Source: Dinochytrium kinnereticum (Eukaryota > Chytridiomycota > Chytridiomycetes > Chytridiales > Chytridiaceae). From it: a stretch of DNA of 28,212 bases. The notes under the pieces are model-generated. The model was not told the origin of the DNA and made no database searches. It saw nothing but the letters and a program-made list of their open reading frames with translations. Of the stretch, positions 10,086 to 19,172 are shown piece after piece. The position numbers and the translations under genes are program-made. Positions within the stretch are counted from its first letter, which is position 1; each line of letters begins with the position of its first letter. The DNA lies in the NCBI GenBank assembly GCA_027604005.1, contig JADGJT010000217.1, positions 8,167 to 36,378 of the forward strand. The letters run 5' to 3'.

Positions 10086-10772
10086 ATGCAGGAAAGTCAG
10101 TTGGTCATGGCTGATGAAGACGATCACCCGAAAGCCGCCACTCCCGACGCCTCAGGAGATGAAGCCGACGACCGCGAAGACGAATCTACTCCAACATCGA
10201 ACACGTTAGCATCGACCACACCCTCCGACCCCACTGTCAAGAAGAAAAAAAAGAAGAAGAAGAAGAAGAAGTCCACAGACGCATCAGAGGACGGACCTGA
10301 GGCTCCCTTGCCCAAACCAAAGAAACCTCCTGTAGTTTTTATTGACGATCCAAACTGGGTCATGACAACTGTTCCCGCTGGATGGTCAACCGATGTGCCC
10401 GGTCCTTCGAGGCCACCAGCCGAGGAAGGCGGAAGTGGATGGAATTCACAACCGCCCTCAGGATGGGATGACACACCCGTCCGCGCTATGCTTCAGCATG
10501 CGATAAGGCGGGAAGAGATGCTGCGACAAAGAATGGCGGCTGCCGGTGGGGCGCCGCTTCCGGCCAACCCGACCACAAACATTCACGCAACCTTCAGTCA
10601 TGATGCTGCTGCGGCCGTGGCACAGGGTTGGGACTCACCCATTCAAGGCGTTCAGTTCCTATCAACTGGTTTTGCAGGCGGCAACACGACATGGGCTGCT
10701 TCCTCTGGACCTCCACACATCATAGTTCCTGACGACATTGAGATAGAGTCCTCCATCACAGAATTAGATTAA
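10086..10772 (+). CDS. Disordered protein with poly-lysine run and Gly-Trp repeats
   Basis: A single-exon frame of 228 residues that I cannot assign to a family. An in-frame ATG at 10107 (MADEDD...) is an equally good start. Residues 8-50 are acidic and Thr/Ser/Pro-rich, followed by a run of 11 lysines (52-62), a likely nuclear or RNA-binding basic patch. The rest is low complexity but has six tryptophans (91, 100, 119, 127, 182, 203), four preceded by Gly (AGW, SGW, SGW, QGW). A short Arg/Glu/Met-rich stretch (132-150) could form a helix. There is no signal peptide or membrane segment. The gene ends 32 bp from the stop codon of the convergent RPC2 gene, so the 3' UTRs probably overlap. Spacing consistent with its neighbours and sustained openness support a real gene. 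Confidence 0.7.
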   Translation: MQESQLVMADEDDHPKAATPDASGDEADDREDESTPTSNTLASTTPSDPTVKKKKKKKKKKKSTDASEDGPEAPLPKPKKPPVVFIDDPNWVMTTVPAGWSTDVPGPSRPPAEEGGSGWNSQPPSGWDDTPVRAMLQHAIRREEMLRQRMAAAGGAPLPANPTTNIHATFSHDAAAAVAQGWDSPIQGVQFLSTGFAGGNTTWAASSGPPHIIVPDDIEIESSITELD

Positions 10773-10804
10773 ACAACGCGGTTTATTTTATCATGCTCTT
10801 CAGC

Positions 10805-13800
10805 TCAGTCCTCCAACTCTCCGACCTCTAGCCTCGGTACAATGTTCATGGACATTAGCTCTTGGAAGAGAAGCTTGCAGGCGTATGGGATGGTCACCTT
10901 GACCACACTTTTGCGACTCTTGCAGTACTGGCAGAACCCGCCCCAAGACCCCAAGATACCGCATTCACGGCAAACCTCGGCATCGTAGGCGTCAGAGGAC
11001 AGGAGGAGACGTTCCATAAGGAGGGATGCGGCTCCGTGACCGATCAGGCACTAGTGGAGGGAAAATATTGTTTATGAAAGTTCGAATAAACATGGACTTA
11101 CGTCTCGCTCCATTTCTCCGAGACGGAGACCTCCGTCCCTTGAACGACCTTCTGTTGGCTGTCTCGTTAAGACAGCCCGTGGACCTCTGGCATGGAACGG
11201 TTATATATCTTTTCGATTCTTAACTGTAGAATACTAACCTTGATCGCGCATGCATCTTATCCATGACCATGTGTTTAAGCTTCTGGTAGTAGATCGGCCC
11301 AAAGAAGATATATGCCTGCAGCGGCTCGCCAGTAATACCGGATGTGACATAGTCCTTCCCGCTATAGCTGAAACCGTTTTCGACCAATATTTTTGACATA
11401 TCCTCAACCTTTGACCCTCCAAAGCACTGAAAGGAAAAGTCAGCCACAACCAAAAAAAAAAAAGGCACTCACAGTCCCATACTGAACCGCACCCTTCAAC
11501 ACACCAGCTTTCCCCGCCAAAAGCTCAATCATCTTCCCGACCGTCATACGTGATGGGAATCCGTGAGGGTTCATGATAATATCAGGGCTCACTCCAAGAT
11601 CCGAGAACGGCATATCCTCCTGATTAACGATAATCCCGCACACACCCTTCTGCCCGTGTCTCGACGAAAACTTATCACCAAGTTCGGGTCTTCGGGTCTG
11701 TCGGACCTGCACCTTAATAACGTTTTGATCCTCCTCGTTCGTCGTCAGTAGAACCTGGTCAACTACCGAACCTGGACCGGGGTATTTGTAGCTTGTTGGC
11801 GCGGATTTGAAGGGAACGGCTGAGGGATCGATCGTTCCCGCTTGGGCCCCTGCTTCGTTTCCAGGGGCGACACGAGGATTCGTCTCAGTAGGGATTTGCT
11901 TGTTAATTAAAACCTGGCCCTCTTTCAGGCGTTCCCCAACGGCCGCGATACCGTCCTGGTCTATTGCATCGTACCTCTCAGATTCGCCTTCTGGGACAAA
12001 GACAAGACGGTCGTATGTTCTATTGGGGTAGGTCTTCACCTGTGTCGTAAACTTACGCATTACTTGACATCTTCCAAAACCTCGATCAAGGGATGCCTGT
12101 GGACATCAAGTAACAAAAAAAAAAGAGATTAGACTGAGAGGAATCGATAAATGCGAGCTTATACCTTGTTTAGAACAAGGGCGTCCTCAATATCGTACCC
12201 AGAGTAACTCATAACGGCTACAGTAGCATTCTGTCCTGCAGGAAGCTTATCGTAACCAATCATTTCAATCGTCCTCGTCCGCACCATAGGATGCTGCGGA
12301 TACACCATCAAGTAAAGAAGGGTGTCAATTCTCGTCAGTTGGTTGAAAGCGATCGCGCCTATCGCTTGTTTACCCATAGCACATTGGTAGGTATTACGCG
12401 GGGATTGGTTATGATGCGGGTAAGGAATAAGCCCCGCGACGGCACCTAAGACGGTAAAGGGGGCGATTTCAAGATGGGTAGTATTCGTGGATGCCATGTC
12501 GCCCGGCTTGTACTGGTCTGATGTCGGGTCTCTCTGGGGATCATACATGACATCTTTTTCATACACAGCAATATACGTATCGGTCTCCTCGTTGACATCC
12601 AGGTACTCAATGCGCCCTTCCTTTACAAGATCTTCAAAAGTTTTCACTCCCATAATGATATCCTCGATTTCCTGAGCTTGGACTTTTGGGACCCCCTTCT
12701 CAACGATAATCAAGGGCCTACAAACACGCCCGCCATCACTTGAGATATTGATGGTGTTGTGAATAAAGCTCATGTAAATTGAAACGAACGGATTTATCCT
12801 CCCAGCCCTCCTCAATTTTCTGATGTTCTCCACAAATTTATAGGGGTTTCGATGGACTCCAAGAATAATACCGTTAAGAAACACCAGGTACGTACTACTG
12901 TCTTGATATAACTGACGCCCGGTGAGAATGTTGACATCCTCCGTTCCAAGAATAAAAGTCAGCCGCTTAACCTTATCTTCCTCCGAATCTGTAGTTATAT
13001 GCGCCATCAACGCAAGGTTCTTAACCAGACCACAAGCCTCTCCTTCAGGTGTATCAGACGTACAGAGCATGCCCCATTGCGACGTCTATAGAATCGCTGG
13101 TTAAAGCCTTCATGCGTGAGTTAGCAAACCTGAAGTGCACGAGGCCCTGACACTTTACGCGTCTTTTCAAACTGACTGCTAATACGCGTAAGCATTCCGA
13201 GGGCACTAACGTAACTAAGTCGTGACAGAACCTGGGTCACACCAGCCCTTTCCATCTTGAATCGCTTCACGTTCCAGTTACCAGAGGAGATTGCTCGGAA
13301 GAGGCCGTCGGTGATAAACCGTGACGTCTGTTGTATCGCTGAAGCTGCATCAAATTGAGTCGTTCTATTGGTTCGCTTCAGCTGCGTGTCGATCGTTCTC
13401 TTAAGGCTAAATTGCCAGGACTTGAATAGGTCTTCAAAAAGCAAAGACAAAAGATCCCCCGCCCTATAACATTGTGTGAGCATCGAGATATACAATAAAC
13501 CATTTTTACACTTACAATTCAAGTCGTTTGTTCCCAACAAAATCACGATCGTCCACTATACCACCACTTCGAATCGCCTGTAATGTCCTACGAGCCATCA
13601 GTGCAACGTATATAGCCTTAGGTCGGAGATTGAGATGCCCTCGTATCGTCTCCACAGGAATATGAGCCAGCACCGTGGTCGCCAATAGCTCCCTAGACTC
13701 CTCCCACAACGGCCGCCTCTGAACGCCAAAACGTGGCATACTTCCCATTTGCAACTTTACCTTTGGCCCAAGCCATTCAAGCGCTTGCTGCTGCGTTACA

Positions 13801-15007
13801 GCATCAATTAATGTGCCCTCCTCGAGGGTTGGAGAGAAGAGAGAAACCAGTTCAGGATCCTCTCCGCACACAAGTTCTGTGACCTCTAGATCTGAGTCGA
13901 TACCCATAGCCTTATAATGAATTACAACAACAAAGACAAAATATATACACTTACCCTCATTATGACCATGAGAGGAACCTCGTTGGATATGGAGTTGTGT
14001 TTAAGTACCAGCTTTCCCTTAACGCAAACAACACCAGTCTTTGACCTTTTCTCGTGTGTTGACGACGTGACGTTTGCGCCAATATTTCCTTTGAAATCTT
14101 TCTCAACAATAATACGGTTCTTCGATAACTGCTCTTGAATCAGTACCACTTTTTCAGTTCCTCTAATAATAAAGTAGCCGCCTGTTCAATAAAAAGAAAT
14201 CAAAAACTTCAGCATCATTATACAGAGTTATTACTCAACCTGGATCTAAAGGGCATTCTCCAAGGCTGGGATAATCTGCAAGAGGCTTCCCGGTCAAAAT
14301 GCATCGATTACTCCGCAGCATGATAGGCATACGCCCAATTTCAACCTTGTTCTTGCGGATTATTTGCTTGTTGCGGGTGTATAAAATGTCAACGGTGATG
14401 GAAGCTGCATAAGTAGTATCTCGCAGTCTACATTCATGCGGGGTCACTCCTTTCATCGTTCCTCTGGATGAATCGTACGCCTCAGGAAACCCCACACGAA
14501 TTTTGTCAAAGCTTTAACGGGCAATTAGCTATAAATAAAAGCCTCGGCGACTCACTCCAGCCAAAAATGTGGGTCAACATCAGAAGTGACCCTTTTGCTA
14601 GCATTCACAATCTTTTGCAAGTCGGTCTGAATAAAATAATTGAACGAATCCAAGTGCTGTTTGACCAGTCCCTTTGTCTGCAGAAAGGCCGGCACTAGCC
14701 GCCACTTGTCCTAGACCGTGCTTAGGCCTATTTCAACATGCATGCCGAAAAATACCTCAAGGGTGTCAATGGGGTCTGAGAGCTTCTTGCCCGCGTACCG
14801 CAGATCATCTCGCCCATGCTTATCGGTCTCAAAGATGGACGATCCCTTCCCTCGACCAATCTGAGCCGGATTCGAAGATAATGGAGTAGTCTGAGCTGGA
14901 CGGTTTCTGCTCGAGAGGCCAGCGAGACTAGCAGCGCTCATTGGATTCGAAGTCTTTTTCTCCTTTTCTTTTACTGGACAAACTCTAGACAAATCCAATT
15001 TCAACAT
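10805..15007 (-). CDS. RPC2: RNA polymerase III second-largest subunit (RPC2/POLR3B)
   Basis: Second-largest catalytic-core subunit of nuclear RNA polymerase III, which makes tRNAs and 5S rRNA. Eleven exons, in gene order: 15007-14756, 14710-14556, 14511-14240, 14181-13955, 13910-13516, 13463-13130, 13085-12165, 12096-11473, 11426-11239, 11186-11102, 11050-10805. All phases close to give 1232 residues; yeast and human homologues are about 1130-1150. Hallmarks are [33 protein letters not shown] with GDKF (992 on), [12 protein letters not shown] (841-852), [17 protein letters not shown], and a C-terminal zinc site C1178/C1181/C1191/C1194. '[16 protein letters not shown]' and the '[16 protein letters not shown]' wording distinguish Pol III from the Pol II and Pol I paralogues. 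A second in-frame ATG at 14941 would shorten the N-terminus by 22 residues. About 20 extra residues lie before THLEI. Introns are 44-68 nt. Confidence 0.96.
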
Positions 15008-15028
15008 TTAACAGCAGGTCCCTCAAAC
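15008..15028. promoter_or_regulatory. 21-bp divergent spacer between RPC2 and the ATP-grasp gene
   Basis: Only 21 bp separate the two first ATG codons on opposite strands. Each gene's transcription start must therefore lie inside the other gene, or one or both true starts are further downstream. The in-frame RPC2 ATG at 14941 would widen the gap to 87 bp. No recognised motif was found. Confidence 0.5.
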
Positions 15029-16467
15029 ATGCTTGAGCCGCTACACGTCCTTGTTATCGATGATGTTGGGACGCCAACCCTGCACAAGAGGCCGTCCTAC
15101 ACCGACTGTCTCTCTGAAACGGATAACGTCCGCCTCATGGTCATCACGTCCGCTGGAACGCTGCCTGATGGAGACCGCGCCAACTGCTTAGAAGCGGTTG
15201 AGATTGAACGGCCAACGAATAACGGCCAGCTGGAGCTGATTGCGCTAAAACTTCATGAGAAACATCGCATCGATCGCATATACACGCGGCAAGAAGATCT
15301 GATACTTCGCGGATCTTACATTCGAAAGGCTATCGGGTTGTCCACTGGACTGTCTCCAGAGGATGCATTGCTGTACCGGGACAAGTATCTGATGAAGATA
15401 AAAGTGCAGGAGGGAGGATTCCCGGTCCCCCCATTTAGAAAGATACTTTCACCGATCGATGTCATTCAGTTCACTATAGAGCATGGATACCCTGTTGGTA
15501 ACATAGCCAGCATCATGACAAACCACTGACTACTTTGCCAGTCGTAAAGCCGATCCTCGGCTCCGCTTCGGCGTTTGTCCGCGTTTTAAGGACTGAAGAG
15601 CAGAGAAATGAGTTTTTGGAGAAGCGTTTTTACGACCGGATTGATGTCGATGGTCGACGACTGGAGTACAGGTAAGCCACCGTCAGCCTTATCCAACTCC
15701 TAACATCGGCCCGATCTCCCAGCGGTGACATGATGATTGAGAAATACCTCAAATGCCGAATGTCCCACGTGAATGGGTACGCCCGCAATGGCAAGATAGA
15801 AATCTCCTGGCCCTTCAGATATATTTCCACCAACTTTGACTTTACAATTGGAACCGCTTACGGCAATGTCTTCGTTCCTCGCTCTGACGCTCTTTATAAG
15901 CCCATGATAGATGCCGCTCAAAATGTGCTGGACACCCTCCCGACCCCAGATCATCTCGTCTTTCACCTGGAAATGTTTGAGTCCGACTCCGTACCTGGTG
16001 GATTCCTCCTCTGTGAGATCGCTGCGAGGAGACCTGGTGGATCTATTGGTCCACTAATTGATATATGTGAGGGGTCGGATGTTATTGCGGGTTTTCCAGA
16101 GGTGGAATTTCGTCTATCTATTGGGCTGCCAGTTCGACATGATAGGGTGTCGAAATTAAGTAAGGCCCGATGTGCCGTTGATGATGGATTTTCGGTAGCA
16201 GATCTGATGGTTCCTCTTCGAAAGGGGAAACTAGTCTCTATGCCGACGCCAGAAGAGTGCCCCGTGGAAGGGGTAGTCTATACGCCCATATCTAAGCCTG
16301 GGATTGTGTACACAGGATTCAATATTAACGTGATGAACACTTGCGCGAGATTTGTTGCTGTTACGAGGGAGGGAGAAAAGGTTATGGTAACGGACATGGA
16401 GGCTAAACTAAAGGCGGCTCACGACTGGTTCAACTCAGTCGTTCGATATGAGGAGGTGGAGAATTGA
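15029..16467 (+). CDS. ATP-grasp superfamily ligase, substrate unknown
   Basis: A probable ATP-dependent carboxylate-amine ligase or related ATP-grasp enzyme; I cannot name a substrate. Exons 15029-15497, 15542-15671 and 15723-16467 give 447 residues with introns of 44 and 51 nt. The N-terminus opens with a Rossmann-like strand (LHVLVIDDVG) and a pre-ATP-grasp region. The nucleotide-binding strand and glycine loop are VVKPILGSASAFV (157 on), with the ATP-contacting lysine at K159. The metal site fits E283 (HLEMFES) and E298 in CEIAARRPGGSIG, a pattern shared with PurK/carnosine-synthase-like ATP-grasps. The start is supported because the strand begins immediately after it. There is no targeting peptide, so a cytosolic location is inferred. 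It diverges from RPC2 over 21 bp. Confidence 0.82.
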
Positions 16468-16975
16468 GTCTTCGTTAGAACGCACAATGGGCAAAAAAAG
16501 CTGGCGAAGCATCTATACTCATATACAGAACAAAAAAAAAGGGGGTTTTACTTTTTTTTAGGGTTAAACTCAGTAAACGAACTAGCATATCAATAACAAT
16601 AAAAAAGGCAGGAATCATTAATTAAATAATAAATAATTATAAAGAACATGGGGGAAACAAAGGGGGAAAGCGGTGCGGAATCATCCTATCGCTCATCGGA
16701 GATGTCAGGAGCATAAATTAAAAGGAGAATACATTGTCAACTAAAGGGGTAGGGTACTTCGGAGAGAAGAGGTAAAGTACTGCAGTAAATAACAACATAA
16801 AAATAAGTAAAATGAGTTCAAAGCATGCTGTTATCTTCCATGCGATAATAGCAAATGAATATAAATAATAGGGATTGGGGTGGGAATAGCAAATGAATAT
16901 AAATAGTAGGGATTGGTGTAGGAAGAAAAAAAGATATACACGAAACAAAAAAAAGATATAAATAAGCCTTAAATG
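16468..16975. other. Intergenic between convergent genes, with a tandem repeat
   Basis: An A-rich stretch between the ATP-grasp gene (+) and the Cys-rich gene (-). It probably carries both 3' UTRs. It contains a two-copy 38-bp repeat and A-tracts. No exon is supported. Confidence 0.55.
16847..16922. repeat. 38-bp direct tandem repeat, two copies
   Basis: Two adjacent 38-bp units beginning AATAGCAAATGAATATAAAT at 16847 and 16885, with about three mismatches near the ends of the units. It lies in the shared 3' region of two convergent genes. A minisatellite by replication slippage is the simplest explanation. Confidence 0.85.
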
Positions 16976-17683
16976 CTACCTATCCACAAACCCCACTCGG
17001 CCTCCCGAGCAGCCTCCACAAATGCCAATGTCACTTCCAAACTTATCAAACCCAATGAATCTCTTTCCGATCCCGTCCAAGGATGTCCCACACTCAATGC
17101 AGCCGGGACCCACAACACCTCCACCGAACTCGTCAAAGACAGCATCGTTCTCGCCATCTCCTCCACCACATCCCCATAAGATTCCATCATCATTCTCCCA
17201 GCAAGCCCCGCAGCAACCAGTGTCGACTTCTATCGTCCCTTCACATCCCCACTGATGATAGCAATTGCAAGCTGGAGCTGTGCCTCCCGCCACAGCGGTG
17301 TGAAACTGATCAATAGGAACCCGTGGCGGGTGGATCGAGGAGATGACCCCTGGGTCTTCAGATGAGGCCGTGCCCGACTCCCTTAAAAGCCGGTATGATC
17401 TGGCCATGAACTGACGGTATTCTCGCAGAGCTGCGGCAGTACTGCTGTCATGACGAGGGTCCTCATCGTCCTCCATCTCGTCCTCAGTATCGTCAGGATC
17501 CACTTGGTCGTCAATAATAAGCTCGGTGTCATCGTTATCTTCCTCTCTTCCGTCTTCGGTGAGGGTGTGAGCGGCTTTGTCGGGTTCACAGTTGTCGCAA
17601 AGGAGACGGCCCCAGTGAATGCGGTCGTCGGAGGACTTTGACCAGTATGGGGAGCCACAGTACGAGCAGGTGTCCCTCACCAT
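16976..17683 (-). CDS. Cys-rich acidic protein with two candidate zinc sites
   Basis: Single-exon frame of 235 residues, not assigned to a family. Fifteen cysteines fall in pairs: C6-x2-C9 with C29-x2-C32, and C195-x2-C198 with C222-x2-C225. Each set could bind one zinc. A third Cys cluster (139-172, including CNC, CC and CWEN) lies between them. The first module, C-x2-C-x19-C-x2-C, resembles GATA or other treble-clef fingers in spacing but lacks the conserved GATA-finger core residues I would expect. Residues 43-76 are very acidic (Asp/Glu), and 185-230 are Gly-rich. A nuclear or protein-binding role is possible but unproven. Its start lies 166 bp from the divergent HAM1 start. Confidence 0.68.
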   Translation of the reverse strand: MVRDTCSYCGSPYWSKSSDDRIHWGRLLCDNCEPDKAAHTLTEDGREEDNDDTELIIDDQVDPDDTEDEMEDDEDPRHDSSTAAALREYRQFMARSYRLLRESGTASSEDPGVISSIHPPRVPIDQFHTAVAGGTAPACNCYHQWGCEGTIEVDTGCCGACWENDDGILWGCGGGDGENDAVFDEFGGGVVGPGCIECGTSLDGIGKRFIGFDKFGSDIGICGGCSGGRVGFVDR

Positions 17684-17849
17684 GATCCTTTTGCTGATGC
17701 CAATGGGTGCTCTTTGCTGAGTGCGCTGGATACCAGTCGGTCAGTTTCTTCTGTTTTAGTCGCTGGACAACCTCTCACCTCACCACAAACTCCGATAAAA
17801 AGTCCGTCACCCCGAAAAAAGGCAAGAAAATTCAACCCCCACCAAAATC
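17684..17849. promoter_or_regulatory. Divergent promoter region between the Cys-rich gene and HAM1
   Basis: 166 bp must serve transcription in both directions. It holds an AC-rich, A-tract-containing segment just before the HAM1 ATG (AAAATC at the start codon). No specific factor site was recognised. Confidence 0.5.
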
Positions 17850-18452
17850 ATGCCTTTGCCAAAGACCCCCATCACCTTCGTCACTGGGAACGCCAACAAG
17901 CTCCGCGAAGTCCAGCAGATCCTCACCGCCAGCTCGCCAAACCTTTCGCTCCGGAACCAAGCCCTCGACCTCCCCGAACTGCAAGGATCAAGCACCAGGG
18001 AAGTCACAATCGACAAATGTCGCAGAGCAAGTGAAGCCCTCAACGGTTCCCCCGTTCTCGTGGAAGACACAAGTCTTTGTTTCAACTCTCTCGGTGGTCT
18101 CCCTGGTCCATACATCAAATGGTTCTTAGAGAAGATGGGTCACGAGGGATTGAATAGGATGATTGATGGCTTTGAGGGAAAGGTTGAGGGAGATGCGAGG
18201 GCTGCTTGGGCACTTTGCACTTTTGCATACTGTGGCGGGAAGGACGAGGAGGTTTTGTTATTTGAGGGGAAGACAGATGGGAGGATTGTAAGGCCGAGAG
18301 GGCCGACTAACTTTGGGTGGGACCCGATCTTCCAACCTGATGGGTTTGAGCTGACATATGCGGAGATGGATAAAGAGGTAAAGAACTCTATCTCGCATCG
18401 TGCAAAGGCGCTGTCAAAAGTTCAGGAATACTTTGCCTCTTTGTCTGTTTGA
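17850..18452 (+). CDS. HAM1: Inosine/xanthosine triphosphate pyrophosphatase (HAM1/ITPA)
   Basis: Hydrolyses ITP, dITP and XTP to monophosphates and pyrophosphate, keeping deaminated purines out of DNA and RNA. The frame has no intron and gives 200 residues, close to human ITPA (194). Conserved features are the N-terminal substrate loop FVTGNANK (10-17), the acidic E72-D73-T-S-L metal/nucleotide region, [11 protein letters not shown] (83-93), the [12 protein letters not shown] signature (154-165) and SHRAKAL (182-188). All catalytic motifs look intact. The start is the first Met, seven residues before the beta strand, as in homologues. A cytosolic location is expected. A run of T immediately follows the stop codon, in the 3' UTR. 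Confidence 0.96.
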   Translation: MPLPKTPITFVTGNANKLREVQQILTASSPNLSLRNQALDLPELQGSSTREVTIDKCRRASEALNGSPVLVEDTSLCFNSLGGLPGPYIKWFLEKMGHEGLNRMIDGFEGKVEGDARAAWALCTFAYCGGKDEEVLLFEGKTDGRIVRPRGPTNFGWDPIFQPDGFELTYAEMDKEVKNSISHRAKALSKVQEYFASLSV

Positions 18453-19172
18453 ACTTTCATTTTTTTTTTTTTTTTTTTTGTGTTGTTCATTTTATGCTCA
18501 AAACATATATCTCCAAACAAGCATTATAAACATATACAATCAATGCACATTTTTTTTGGCACTTAGTGATAGACATTGTAAGGGTCAGTTATTGCATGAA
18601 GTAACAAGTAACAAAGATGATACTTTTCCTAAACTGAATATTCAACAACCACTCAACCTGTACACAAACCATCCCATGCTAGTCAGAAGGAAGCGAAAGT
18701 ATATAATGATGTGACGTTAAGAAAAACCTCGTGAAGCCACCGAAGCACGAGTTATGCGTCAGCAACTGTCCTTTTCATAATCCTTGTTAAGGTCTAAATT
18801 TAACAGCACCTCAATCCTATACATGAAATCAACTGCTCCACGGCGTTGAAATATCTTGTGCCAAATTTCGACACATTGAATCCAAAAGAAAACAGAAAAC
18901 AATAACAAGATAGGAACGGAAAGGACTGAAAGAAAGTACATAAGACAAAAAAAACAGCAACAATTGACATAATTCAGAACAGGTTTGAAAAAGAATGAGA
19001 AAGTATCGACGCAAAAATAGAAAGGAATGAAAGAACTATGACGATAATTGGAGGGAAGAGTAAAGAATGCGTTGATTAACAAGGTAGAAGTTCAAAGAAA
19101 GGTCGGGAAAAGGGAAAAACATAACGGTTAGGACGGGCAATAAAAAGAGTAAAATCCTGCGTAATCTCTTCT
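18453..19172. other. Intergenic between convergent HAM1 and Crh-type genes
   Basis: Starts with a ~20-base T run, then A/T-rich sequence with no supported exon. A minus-strand frame of 107 codons at 18759-19082 is rich in Phe, Cys and Leu and matches nothing I know. Its composition fits translation of T-rich 3' UTR. Confidence 0.55.

Noticed and set aside
18759..19082. 107-codon Phe/Cys-rich open frame on the minus strand
   Set aside because: Composition reflects A/T-rich 3' UTR sequence. It has no signal peptide logic, homology or gene context.
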